Shown here piece after piece: positions 35,501 to 46,760 of a stretch of DNA of 60,000 nt; position 1 is the stretch's first letter, and each line of letters begins with the position of its first letter. The translations under genes were made by a program, and so were the position numbers. The DNA is from Cryptomeria japonica (taxonomy: Eukaryota > Streptophyta > Pinopsida > Cupressales > Cupressaceae). The DNA is taken from NCBI RefSeq assembly GCF_030272615.1, contig NC_081406.1:464098072-464158071 (forward strand), in the 5' to 3' direction. The notes beneath the pieces were generated by a model. The model worked only from the letters and a program-made list of their open reading frames with translations. It was not told the DNA's origin and searched no databases.

Positions 35501-35987
35501 CCAAAAGGACATAAGGAATTCCTTGGACAAGGGATACTTGCTACTAAGCAAAATCTGTCAACCTCATCTATTCTATGATGATGTACTAGCTAAGAAGCAA
35601 AAGCTTCAAATGGACTTACAGTTCTACTTGGGCACATTTAAGACACCTTATGATTCCTTTGCAACATATGGGCAAACCATTCACCGGTTCCAGATCTAGT
35701 CAGCCAAAATAGAGCAACAGATTAGTACACAATCTAAAGATTTGTAGGAGATACAACTAGTTTTACTTCCTCGACTACAAATTCTTCAGAAGTGTTATCT
35801 TAACCTGGATGCCTTGATAGTCATGCAGGAACTGAGCACCGTTGATGCCATGGAGGAACAAGTATACCAGATGCAAACAGAAAAAGAAGTGGCCACCTCT
35901 TTACTTGAGTCCTGGTCTCTATCCATGAAACAATTTTTGCAGGACTATAAATTGGTTTTTGACAAGTATTATTCATTATTGTCATAA
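32579..35987 (+). pseudogene. Extra ORF of element D: Lys/Glu-rich coiled-coil protein, unknown family
   Basis: Starts at ATG 32579 (MASASHTSSS) and, across two frameshifts (near 32660 and about 34700) and stops (32752, 33400, 34108, 34585, 34603, 34648, 35040, 35697, 35746), reaches TAA at 35985-35987, about 1100 codons. The first ~350 codons look globular (IRIFLSRVHGDKM, LLLNLKVIKQDNALRFKFG). Then come a basic Lys/Pro/Ala region (about 33700-33980), an acidic stretch, a Glu/Lys repeat (34740-35060) and a helical tail. No enzyme motif. I do not recognise the family; capture of a host gene is one possibility. Confidence 0.6.
34640..35105. repeat. Purine-only degenerate minisatellite coding Glu/Lys coiled coil
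   Basis: Variants of GAAGAGGAAGAAAAGAGGAAGA repeat over ~450 bp with almost no pyrimidines on the plus strand. The original frame gives E-E-E-E-K-K repeats; the shifted frame gives Arg/Lys-rich peptide. The minus-strand Ser/Phe/Leu frames here are artefacts of composition. Confidence 0.85.
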
Positions 35988-36364
35988 ACTTTTATTTATA
36001 TCAAATGGAAACAGGGTTGTTTAGTGATACTTTGTCATTTTTGGCGAAGGGGGAGAAGTATTTGTTTTTGGTTTGAAAATTTTGATCTTTTGATACAGGG
36101 GGAGAAGTACTCTATCTATTTTGAAGACAAATAGGGAGAAGCATCTATTTTTGAAATTTTAATAAATGTTTTGATATATTCTATATGCTCTGATGTCTCA
36201 ATGATTATGCTCTGTATGCAAAATTGCTATACACTGTGTTGATTAAGGGATAGTGTATATGCTTAGGGGGAGCAATTTTGTTAATGGCAAGTTTTTGTTG
36301 TAAAACACTTAGATGTCAAAATTTTATTTTCCTAAGTGTTGCCATCAATGCCAAAGGGGGAGAT
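35988..36364 (+). promoter_or_regulatory. D 3' untranslated region with repeated polypurine-like motifs
   Basis: Five G-rich purine blocks lie at about 36046, 36097, 36131, 36264 and 36352 (AAGGGGGAGAAG, CAGGGGGAGAAG, TAGGGAGAAGC, TAGGGGGAGC, CAAAGGGGGAGAT). The last abuts the 3' LTR and is the functional polypurine tract. The rest look like duplicated or alternative ones. Confidence 0.7.
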
Positions 36365-37544
36365 TGTTGGCATTTTTGATGTTTATGTTGTGATTGTCAT
36401 TGATGGACACACACTTGTACTAAGGACCCCTTCATATGTATGAGCTAGAGCTCAACCGGTATTTGTTCCAACCGATATGTTGTATTCTAGTCTTTAGGCT
36501 AATGATTTTGTAGAATGTGTTTCCCGGTCTGAAGCGACATGATGACCCCAAGTGGTTCATGGATCTCAACCAGTACAAGGGAGCAAAGTGGCATAACACA
36601 TTCTTACCAGTCTTCATTTTTGCCAAACCACCAACCGGTATTTTGTATGAACCGGTAATACTCTGTGATGAGTTCCCAACCGACATTTTGTGATGAGTTA
36701 TCAACCCACCGATTGATTGATGGTGCTGACACACTGACGGTGCTTTTTGTGTCGTGTTACTTAGTATGTCTAGATTCATTGAACCTAGGAAATTGTAATG
36801 TAATCCTATTGGACCGACATGAAAGCAGATTCCTTTAAAAGGACATCATGTCTAGGGTTTTGAGTTGAAAAAATTGTTGCTAAAAGGGTTTATGTTGTGG
36901 CTAGGGTTTAAGGTGGTAGTTGAGTTGTTGAAGAGCGATCTTATCTAAGAAGATCGAGTTGTAAATAGAAAGAGATAGAGAAGACTAAAGTAATGTTGGA
37001 GTGCATTAGCAGTGAACTATACTAGATCTAATCAAGCAGTTTGTGCTATAAGATAGATCGAACACTTGTTGATTACTCACATCTTTGACAAGTCTATAGC
37101 CCTTAACCGGGTAGGCCTCAAAGCCTTTGTAAAATCCTCTAACAAGGTGGTTCACTTCTGTGAATTTGAAATCCTCTAACAAGGTAGTATTTAATCGGAC
37201 TTATCTCCTAACAGAGATTGAGATTCCTAACAGGATCTGTTCTGGTGAAGAACATTGTAAGACCTTAACAGGTCTGACCTTAACTGGTCTAGTTTCTATT
37301 CTACAGATAGTGACTTGTGAGTTCCATCTCACTATGGTTTTTCCCAATTGGGTTTCCACATCAAATATCTTATGTTATGGTTGTATTGCTTTTGTGGGTG
37401 AATGCTTTATTCGCATTTTGGTTTGCATGTGTGTTAACCGGTCTGTCTGTTAGACTGTTTTACCAGTTTATCTTCAGACTATGTAAGTGTTAAAGTACAG
37501 AGATTTTTGGCATACTAATTCACCCCCCCTCTTAATATTCATCA
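36365..37544 (+). repeat. 3' LTR of element D
   Basis: 1180 bp, starting TGTTGGCATTTTTGATG and ending ATATTCATCA. Collinear with 29631-30806 with scattered, mostly C/T and G/A, differences. Confidence 0.9.
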
Positions 37545-37549
37545 ACATC
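37545..37549. repeat. Target-site duplication ACATC of element D (right)
   Basis: Identical to 29626-29630. Confidence 0.9.
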
Positions 37550-38198
37550 TCCTCTCAACTAGCCTTATGTTGAAAATTATCACCATTTCATTGGTGAGAA
37601 TCATAAACATCGATTGACAACTTTCAATCCTGACCATCCATTGTCCTATTTTTTCTATAAATAGAGCTCTCATTCCTCCATTTTGAGGATCCATGAATCT
37701 AATAGGTCTATTATCTAAAATCCATACAAGATTTAGTATCTCATTTATGCTCAATTTTAGCACATCTAGTCTCTCTTTGCAAAAGGAATTAATCTAATAA
37801 AAAATTTTAGACTACTTCCTTTATCATTAGCTTAAATCATATAACTAGTATATCATGTTAGGATAGTATTACTACTAATCTTGTCATCTTATTATCTAGT
37901 TTATTGCATTTGTAGGATTATACATAGATAGGATGCATTCTCATGTTAAAATCAATCAAAAGCATCCCTCATTCTTGCATTTGTCATCCCTAAGCCACTT
38001 TGCTCAGTGATCTGAGAGCAAAGGCATTGGCTTGAGGGACCCAGTGAGATAGAGAACCATGGAACCATCCTTGGGAAGTTGAGTCATTCTTCATGACTCC
38101 ATAACTTGCACCAAGAAGTCCTATGGGTGTGTGGACAAGCCTCTTGGAGCTTCATTTTTCACATTTTGAGTTTCATAGCCCCGCTTTTCCCACATACA
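37550..38198 (+). repeat. 5' LTR of element B, second part
   Basis: Continues the LTR after D and aligns with 54123-54781. Ends CCCACATACA. The whole 5' LTR without D is 1464 bp. Confidence 0.9.
37655..37664 (+). promoter_or_regulatory. TATA box of element B 5' LTR
   Basis: CTATAAATAG followed by AGCTC, shared with the 3' LTR (54254) and with element A (15755). Element D lies about 110 bp upstream of this box, so it may have separated the core promoter from upstream control sequence. Confidence 0.7.
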
Positions 38199-38202
38199 TT
38201 TC

Positions 38203-38220
38203 TGGCACCCACCGTGGGGC
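38203..38220 (+). promoter_or_regulatory. Candidate primer-binding site of element B
   Basis: TGGCACCCACCGTGGGGC starts four bases after the LTR, the normal place for a primer site. TGGC..GTGGGG primer sites are common in plant Tat elements. The tRNA was not identified here. Confidence 0.65.
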
Positions 38221-38299
38221 ACTACCCCATTAATCAAATAGGTTTTCAAAAATAAACACTATTGTAGGTACGTGGGAAACAAGAATTAGCATGTAGGGA

Positions 38300-38540
38300 A
38301 CATCCCTTAGCGCATTTGGTGGATCTTTTAGTGCATCCAGCACATTGTTTAGTGCATGGGGTCTATTCCCAAGCGCATGCGGTCTTTACCTTAGCACATC
38401 ATCTCGATTAATACTTTCATGTAAGTCTCAACGTGGAAGAAAAACATAGTAGCACATCTGAAACATAGTTCAGCACGTCAGGCCTTTTCGATAGCGCATC
38501 CAGATTACTTTATAGTAGGTGCAGTTTGTTCTATAGCGCA
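38300..38540 (+). repeat. TAGCGCAT motif array, leader part 1 (B)
   Basis: Repeated TTAGCGCAT/TTAGTGCAT/TAGCACAT motifs about 20-35 bp apart, for example at 38308, 38332, 38350 and near 38463 and 38537. Confidence 0.75.
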
Positions 38541-40009
38541 TCACAAACTGAGGGAAAAAAATAAAAAAAATAAAAGCTGTAACCGAGTGCGAAATTAGAC
38601 TTGTTGAAGTCCACATTTATTTAACAATTTTGCTTGTTATTTCGCAGGATTCTAACAATTTTCTTGCAGATGGGAGCTCCCTTTTCAGGATCATTAAGAT
38701 AGTTTAGAGTTTTTACTCACATTTCGGTTGGGTACCTAAAAGGAACCACAAATCAAAATCTTTCTTGCTTTCATAGGAGAAAAAATTGCCTTTTTGGGTT
38801 ATTAAAACAAACAAGACAATCTTTCATTTTGCAAAAAGCTTGAAAAACAACCTCACCATCCTTTGGTGTTTAAAAGGATCAACTTCAAATTTTTGCAAAG
38901 TAAAAGAAACCACATTTGTCAAATTTTTGTTTTCAAAGAGGGAAGTCCTTCCCCTTTTATCGATTTCTTTTGTTGACCACCAAGATCAAAGTTCTGCTTT
39001 GTTGACCAGGTTCTTTTCCTAGATTAGAAAATCATTGCTTTGAAGGAATTAAAATAAACACCATGTTTTTGTGGAGCAACATCTCCGTATAAATTTTAAC
39101 AAATCATTGCAATAAAGAGTTAAAAAGAACACTTGTTTGCTTTGCTATGAAAGTGGAAGGAATATGCTCTCCCCTTAACTGGGTGATCAAAAATCCAGAC
39201 CACTCTTACGCTTTCAGTGTTTTTTTGTATTTAAATCTTTTAGCAGGCCTGCCTTCCCGAGGGGTTGAAAAACTCTTAAAGCCATTCTTTGGTTGGTGTG
39301 AAGGGAACGACCTAAGTGGGAAATGGCTTTGACGCCAAGTGTTCCAACCCACTATAATCAATAGTATAAAGTGATGAAAGTCCTTTTCAACGGTTGTGCA
39401 TAGCAATTAGCCTTCCCCTAGTACCCTTGAGATATGTAAAGCCTTTGTTCTAAAGGTTGGGAAGCCTCCTAAGGGATTTTATCATTGACAGCCAAACAGG
39501 AAGCTTGATTATGAACCTTAGCATAGAAACTTTGAGCCGAGTCAGTAACCAGACATTTGTAATATCATAGTGTAAGGGTGGGGAAGAATCCACTCCCAAG
39601 ATCGCTCACCATATATCTCCCAAGATAAATATTCAATTGTGAAGCAATTCACTTTGAGTTAATTTCTAGCAAAAGGCAAAAAAATGGGCACCCTCTAGGG
39701 GGTGACATGGTTGTTTGAGCTGACAGAGTATCAAGACTAGTGGGATATGGTATTACTTATGACCCTTGAATAAAGAGTCTTTTTGAAGTGTATTTTTTAT
39801 ATCCAAACCTGTTGAAACATTGGGGATTTGAAAACATCCTCGCAAAACATACACTTACTATTTAGATTAAGAAAAAATGGTTACTTCTTTGGTGTTGTGT
39901 CTTTATTTGTTACTTCAAAAAATCATCTATCATCACTAAAAACTCAAGGAAAAACTCCAAAATTACAGAAAACAATCAAGTCAGGGCAGTTTAGTGCATA
40001 AGAGCAACA

Positions 40010-40375
40010 TCTTAGAGTGTCAGAACCATACTTTAGCGCATCAAATCCTATCTTTAGTGTGTAAAGTCTTAATAGTAGCGCTTCACCAGAATCTAAAATC
40101 AGCAGTAGCAGTTAGCACGTTTTAAAAATAGTTTAGTGCGTTGAAGCATCAGCTTAGTGCGTGGAAGTCAACCTTTAGCGTGTAGAGTATAAAAAATAGT
40201 GCGTCAGTGGCTCATATTAGTGCATGATCTTTTAAACCAAAGCTGAAACAAATTTAACTAGTAAAACCAGTTAGCCCATAGCAGGGGGCAGCATAGCACA
40301 TGGGGTCTTTTCCTTAGCGCTTTGAGAACATTCTATAGCACATAGCATCTCTGTTTTAGCGCATTATCAAAACCA
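40010..40375 (+). repeat. TAGCGCAT motif array, leader part 2 (B)
   Basis: About fifteen variants of TTAGYGCRT, including exact TAGCGC near 40066, 40077, 40316 and 40358. Same orientation as part 1. Confidence 0.75.
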
Positions 40376-41170
40376 GAAAAATAGGGGGCAAAACAGAGGT
40401 CAAATTGGGAAATTTTGAAAAAAAATTCAGAAACCTCCTTTCATCAGCCTTAACTTCGTCAAATCACAATACCAAAAACAGAGTATCAAAAGCTATTTCC
40501 AAGAAAATTTCCATCAAACAAAAGTTGTCAAAATCTGAAACAAGTCGCACGATAAACATATCTATCCTATCAAAATCAAGAAACATCATCACAAGTGGCA
40601 AATAGGTCCTTTTTATCACACGGAATTTTATCCCAAAACACACTTCTTTAAAACTCCAAGTTGTCAAATCGAGTTTCCATATCGGGAAAGCTCTATTCCA
40701 TATCATTTGACACACTTTATCATGAGGGGGTATCTAAACCTTCACTTTGATAAAGTAAAAATTAAGTTTCCAAAACAAGAGAAACTGAATCCAAAACAAC
40801 TCAAAAGGAAACCATTGATCACTTGTGCATGACAAATCCTCATATTCTGAGAAGAATATTTATCATAACACCAAGTTGAAGAAACAACAACCAAGTTTTT
40901 TGAAACTTGCCAAAAGAAATAAATTTTTATACATCAATTGTCAACTCTTCAAATCTCATCAAATATTCCTTCGTCATGTGCGATTATATATTCAGAACAA
41001 ATCAAACAAATTTGACAAGGAACCGTTGAAGAGTAGAGCATTATGTCAAAAATCCGCATTCAGTCAACAAATAAATTGTGGAGGAAAGATCAATCAAGCA
41101 TTCTTTCCTAACGAGTGCATCACTTATAACTTCCCAAGGTTACCCCCACCAACCCCATAATATTTCTAAA

Positions 41171-42990
41171 ATGCCTATTGTCACTCGCTCTCAACAAAAC
41201 AAACAAAGAGAAACACCACCAGAATCAAGCATGAATTGAAGATTATCTAATCCTTTTGAAGGTCCGCATCTAGAGGACACTGAAATTTCTAAAGAACTTC
41301 TTCAAGAATGTCAAGAAAGCACTTCATTTCAAAAAATTGTGGAAAGACTCATGGAAAATGACAAAGAAAAATACCTACTCATGCTCACAAGCAAAGGGGT
41401 TAAACTTTTGGAGGACTTTGATACAGACATTTTTTGAACAAGATCTCAACATTATGAATATCAAGAACAACAATGAGAGGAAGAGACACGTGACCCTGAG
41501 TAGGATATTCCTAAACAAAATCTACAAGAACAAAATATACCTGAGCAAAACATCCTCGAGCAAAACATACCATTCCATACCCCATTTCAGCCTAGAATTA
41601 ATGCAAGAGAAGAATCCTTCCCTCGGCAAAACAATATACCTTTGGTTGCTCTTACTCAACAAATGCAAATGTTACAAAGATAAATGCAAGACATGCAACA
41701 AGGTACAGCACTCTGGTACTCCTTAAATAGAATTTGTCCTTATCCATTTGACAGAAGATTGAACATGATACCTTTTCCTCCAAACTCAGATGTTCCCAAA
41801 TTTGACAAGTATGATGGAAAAAGCGATCCCCATGATCATGTTCGAGAATTCTACACAATGAGTCTTGAATTCACTCATGGTGATACTTATTTGATGAGGT
41901 TATTCCCAAGAAGCTTGGGAGGGAAAAGAATGGAATGGTTATCCAAAATCACACCTCCCATTAGATCATTCGATGAACTAGTCAACAAATTCATAACTCA
42001 ATATTCCTATAACATTCAACATGCTATCACCATGTTAGATGTCTATAACACCAAAAAAAAAAATATGAAGCATTCATGGTTTTCCTTCAATGATGGCGGC
42101 GTATGGTTTCAAGATATCCTCGAGATATCCCTAAAAAGGAGAAAATAGAAATTTTCATCGACAACTTAAATGGTGAGATGAGTTACAGACTCAAACTCCA
42201 ATGCATACCATCTTTTGCTAAATTGATTGAAAATGGCATTCAAGTAGAAGAAGTATGTGTCAAGAAAGGAACACTAAAATTCTTCAAAGAAGGAACAAGT
42301 TCATCACATTACAATAACCAAAACAACAAAAATTTGGACAAATCCAGATTGTAGACCAGAAACAAAAACAATGGAAATGAAGGAGGGACTGAATCACATG
42401 ATCCAAAATCTAAGCAACCTGTGCTTTCATTATCATGAAATCCTCAAGCTACAAAGAATCCCAAAGGTGCTAACCCAAACACTAACACTTATGCACCGAA
42501 TACCAATCAAGGTCAACCCAACACAAACAACACCAACACCGCCAACAATGCTCAAAACAATCACACAAATTGAGGGTGTAATAACAATTCATGAGGTAAC
42601 ACCAACAATTTTCAAAAATGTGTCTACACACCATTGGGATAATCAATGGAGTTAGCATTCAGAGAACTCCTGGCAAACAAAATTATCTCTTTACCAGCAA
42701 TCAGCAACTATGAACCACAAATCAAACCACCTTGGTGGAATGACTCACACTTTTGTGATTTTCATTGCAACAAAGGTCATCAAACAAATGATTACATGAG
42801 ATTGAAAAACATTGTTTAGGACATGATTGATAGAGGTGATTTAACGATGAATGGTCTCAAGACAAATGGTGACCATGGAGCATTTAATAATCCTCTTCCA
42901 AACTACAACAAAGATGGAGCTTCAACCTCAAACGATACATGTGGGGCTCATATCAATCACATATAAAATAACACCATCAATAATATATCA
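41171..42990 (+). pseudogene. gag: gag of element B (decayed)
   Basis: ATG 41171 opens with MPIVTRSQ, like MAQTRSR in element A. The gag core lies at about 41715-42120 (CPYPFDRR, DPHDHVREFY, LFPRSLGGKRMEW). A frameshift lies in an A-run at about 42053-42064. Just after it a TGA stands where element A has CGA (LQRW). The zinc finger at about 42751-42795 reads CDFHCNKGHQTNDY, with the last Cys changed to Tyr. A spacer rich in Asn and Thr lies before it. The frame then continues into protease. Confidence 0.85.
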
Positions 42991-43080
42991 GATGTAGACA
43001 ATCAAGTAAGCGTCATCACAATCAAAGAGAGGCGTGAACATGAATCTGTCAATGTAACAACCAGAGCTCAAAAATATGTC

Positions 43081-43760
43081 TTGAAGGGACATATGCCAAC
43101 AACAAACACCATACCCAATATTCAATATGACCTAGTCAGTCAAGTGCGCAAAACTCCTGCTCAAATATCTATACTGGAGTTGCTGAAACTTTCACCAAAA
43201 CACAAAGATATATTAGAACAAGCGTTACTCGAAACAAATGTACCTCAAGATCTAGATGCTGAAAAATTCCAAGCCATGGTGGCTCATATGACAGGACCCC
43301 ATAACCTCACTTTTTTTGAGCATGATAATATCTCATTTAGCCATCCACATAATACTCCTCTCCATATTGAAGTCATAGTCTATAAACACTGAGTTAAATG
43401 AGTATTAATAGATGGAGCAGCTGGACTTAATATTTGTACCTTAAAACTTATCCATGCATTAGGCTTTTCTGAAGAGTCTATTGATCCACACAAGAAGATC
43501 ACTATAAAGGCAAATGGTGATGAGGAAAGATCATCTAAATGAACCATGATGTTACCTATTCAAGAAGGACTGATATAAAAGGATACTATGTGTCAGGTGT
43601 TAGACATAGATCTTACATACAATATCTTATTAGGTCAACCCTGGATACATGAAATGCAAGCAGTGCCTTCTACATATCACCAGTGTGTCAAATTTCCCTA
43701 TAATGGCTAGGAGGTTTCTATATCAGCTGATCATAATCCATTTCAGCATTGTAATGTTAT
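43081..43760 (+). pseudogene. Aspartic protease of element B
   Basis: Pre-protease block ISILELLKLSPKHK (about 43168), then FQAMV, then the active loop VLIDGAAGLNIC (about 43402-43437) and ILLGQPWIH (about 43625). Asp-Gly-Ala replaces the canonical Asp-Ser/Thr-Gly. Stops at about 43390, 43399, 43540 and 43576. Frame shared with the following G-patch and RT. Confidence 0.8.
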
Positions 43761-44034
43761 AGGGGCAGCCCAAGATAGCTTGGTTCCACATAACAGAGAG
43801 AAACAAAATTCATCAGCACAAGATCTTCAACAAGAAAAGTCTAAATCATTACCTAGAGATTTCAAGTAGAAAATGAAGATCAAAGAACAAGGCATGGGAG
43901 AATACTCTTTGGAACCCATGTGTCTGGCCAACTTACTAATATTCGTTCAACTCGGCACTCTAGCACATGAATTCGAGGAAAAGGATATCCTTAGTTGGCT
44001 ATACAAAGATGAGGAAGAAGACTAATCAGCTGCT

Positions 44035-44283
44035 ATGGAAGTAGCTATACCCACACACCTATATGGAAAAGACTACTTAATCATGCATCAAATGGGATAC
44101 AATGGCAAAGGACCTATTGGTAAGTGTCATGAAGGTGTCACAGAACCATTGGATGCTCCTTCACAATTTAGTAAAGACAAGAAGGGATTGGGCTTTGAAC
44201 TCACTCTACTACCAAAGAAGGTACCACACAAATATCAGTTACCTCAGTGGAAAGAAAAGAAGAAGTACAAAGAAGACTTCTAG
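44035..44283 (+). pseudogene. G-patch domain of element B polyprotein
   Basis: Reads YGKDYLIMHQMGYNGKGPIGK, then GVTEPLDAP and KKGLGFEL at about 44062-44205. The spacing of MGY.GKGP.GK, G..EPL and GLGF fits the G-patch consensus (one Gly replaced by Pro). G-patches bind RNA or activate helicases. In betaretroviruses one sits right after protease, the same place as here. The frame is continuous with protease and RT. Confidence 0.7.
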
Positions 44284-45276
44284 TAGGAGGCACTATTTGA
44301 GTCAGCAGAGACAATATGTAAAGAACGTGAACATCAAGAATGAGAACAATGTCAAAAGTAGCCTATCAACCAAAAGAAGGAAGCATCTACTGTAGAAGCA
44401 CATCATATTCTAGAACCAACATCCAATAAAGAAGACTTCCCTCCAGATTAAATCATTCCTCCTCGAGGAGAGATAGTATATGAACAAATGCAAAGAGTGG
44501 AAGCAAGATCTGACACAGAATCAGAGAAAACTATTAAGCTTGTCTCAATGATCAAAGACCTGTTCTCACCCTACAACATACTAGTTCATAGCACTTCTAG
44601 AATCTAGGATAATACCTCTAAGACTAATTCTAATGAATATGAATGGGGCAGCTATTCTAATATTATTAAAGATATTTGTACAAATGACAGTAATACACCC
44701 ATCTCTCAAGAAGAACGCGGCACAAAATCTAGACCACTTGAATTTGGTCCACAAAATATCTATGATGCCAAGGAAAATGAGCAGCAACATTATGTACAAG
44801 TCTATACAAAAGATGATACCATCAAAGACCTCGAGGAAATCCTTAACTTATTTAATACCCAAGCCAATCACGATGATACTTCGATCCTGACACTCATAGT
44901 AGTAGAACTTGATCCACCAAACAATTCCTTACCACTTGTCTTTCCTAACCTCATAGACTGGGACAAACCTGAAACCCATGATATACCAATTTTCCAAAAT
45001 GATGAATCCATTATTCATTACTTATGTACCATTAATCTGAAAACATACTCTACCAGTGAACAAAGTAATGATGTCTACAATCAGGAGAGTACCAAGTCTC
45101 TCAGTTGCAAAAATGAGCAAACTAAAAGATCTACTACTGAAAACCAATCAATGGAAGAAATAGATCACACAAAATTAAAAGTAAAGGATGCATCTGAGGG
45201 TGAAAACCTTTTTAAGGCACCTAAGGATGGGAGACTTGACACTCTGCCTAAAAATTATCACGAGTGATCACCCATA
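44284..45276 (+). pseudogene. Protease/G-patch-to-RT linker of element B
   Basis: About 1 kb of decayed coding-like sequence with several stops, acidic and Ser/Asn/Thr-rich. It shares only a few words with the element A linker (for example the PNSLPLVFPNLIDWDKP versus HLELIEWNQP blocks and a SEGENLFKAP/SEVPEDERFD region). No domain found. Confidence 0.6.
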
Positions 45277-46760
45277 TTGATTGAGCCCACTCAATCAATC
45301 AACATTGGTACTACAGAAGCAGCCAAAACTATACACCTTGCAGAATCTCTGATGAAAGCAAAAAGATTAGAATTTATCAATTTTTTTAAAGAAAAGCAAA
45401 TCAACTTTGCTTGGTCATATGTAGATATGCCCGGGATTGATCCACAATTAATCATGCACCACTTGTCCATTGCTCCAGGAGCTAAGCCATTCAAGCAAAA
45501 ACTGTGAAAAATGAATCCACATGTGGCACTCATGGTCAAAGTTGAACTCAAGAAACTATTAGATGTCGGATTTATTCGACCCATTGACTATGCTGAATGG
45601 ATTTCCAACATTGTACCAGTATCAAAACTAGATGGCAGCATCAGAATCTGCACTGATTTCAGAGATGTCAACAAAGCCTATCCAAAGGATGACTTTCCTT
45701 TACCCAGTATCGACATAATTGTAGACCTCATAGTAGGCCACGCAATGCTATCACTAATGGATGGTTTTTCAAGCTATAATCAAATCAAGATAGCCCCAGA
45801 AGATCAAGATAGAACAATGTTTACCTATCCTTAGGGAATGTACTATTGGAATGTCATGCCTTTTGGCTTAAAGAATGCAGGAGCAACTTATCAATGAGCA
45901 ATGACAACAATCTTTCATCACATGATGCATACCTTCATGGAAGACTATGAAGATGATTTACTAGTTGAATCCTTCACCAGAGAAGAACATCTAAGAATCT
46001 TAGAAAAGATTTTTGATAGATTGGAAAAATTCCAAGTCAGGCTCAACCCTAAGAAGTGTGTCTTTGGGGTTACATCAGGCAAACTACTAGGCTACATAGT
46101 TTCAACAAAAGGAATTTAAGTGGATCTAGCAAAGGTACAAGCCATTATGGAGATGCCACCACCAAAGAACATTAGCTAGCTCAGATCTCTACAAGGACGA
46201 CTCCAATCAATCAGGCGATTCATCACTCAACTAGCAGATAAAAGTCTCCCATTTAATCATTTGCTACATAAAAATGTACCATCTAGATGGGAAGCCAAAT
46301 ATGCAGAATCTTTCTATCAAATCAAATAGTATCTAATGAACCCACCAGTTCTAGTACCACCAATAGTAGGAAAACTCATTCTATACATTTCAACAACATA
46401 TATATCACTGGGGGCATTGTTAGCACAAGAAGATCAACAAGGCAAGGAATGAGCTATATACTACATCAGCAGGACATTGAACGAATATGAATTAAACTAT
46501 ATATTCATTGAGAAGGCTTGTTTAATAGTAGTATTTGCCTCTCAAAAATTCTGACATTACATGATAGTGCACACAATTAAGCTAGTTGCAAAAATTGATC
46601 CTCTCAAATATTTACTTAGTAAAGCAGCTCTTACAGGTAGATTGGCTAAGTGGATCATGATCCTTAGTGAATTTGATATCCACTACACAAAACGAAGAGC
46701 TATCAAAGGACAAGCAATTGCAGATCAACTAGCTGAAGCACCACTACCTGGAAAACAATC
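45277..46760 (+). pseudogene. Reverse transcriptase and first RNase H of element B
   Basis: Opens with the SLMKAKRLEFINFFKE and NFAWSYVDMPG blocks. The RT catalytic box reads YEDD at 45946-45957 (the YxDD pattern is kept; Val changed to Glu relative to element A). Stops at about 45505, 45832, 45895, 46117 and 46327. The first RNase H (LYISTTYISLGALLAQ, about 46380) lacks a clear catalytic Asp, as in element A. The connection block ends at AEAPL near 46745. Confidence 0.85.

Larger units (their letters stand above)
29631..37544 (+). mobile_element. Element D: non-autonomous Copia-like element with gag-like gene and a large extra ORF
   Basis: 7914 bp with LTRs 29631-30806 and 36365-37544, an intact initiator-Met primer site, and a polypurine tract. 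The 5-bp ACATC target duplications are perfect. The interior encodes a zinc-knuckle protein and a ~1100-codon Lys/Glu-rich protein. No protease, integrase, RT or RNase H motif was found in any frame, so it must borrow enzymes from a partner Copia element. The LTRs differ mainly by transitions. Confidence 0.85.
38221..41170 (+). other. Long untranslated leader of element B
   Basis: About 2.95 kb without a convincing gene. It contains two stretches of the TAGCGCAT motif (38300-38540 and 40010-40375). Between them lies sequence with short frames only. A splice-donor-like TAGGTACGT at about 38270 and CATGTAAGT at about 38419 are visible, so a leader intron is possible but not shown. Confidence 0.6.

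Noticed and set aside
38786-39332. Short open frames in the element B leader
   Set aside because: Under 80 codons, no recognisable composition or motif, and no counterpart elsewhere in the window.
41337-41726. 130-codon plus-strand frame over element B gag
   Set aside because: Off-frame; the gag frame from 41171 carries the recognisable start and core blocks.
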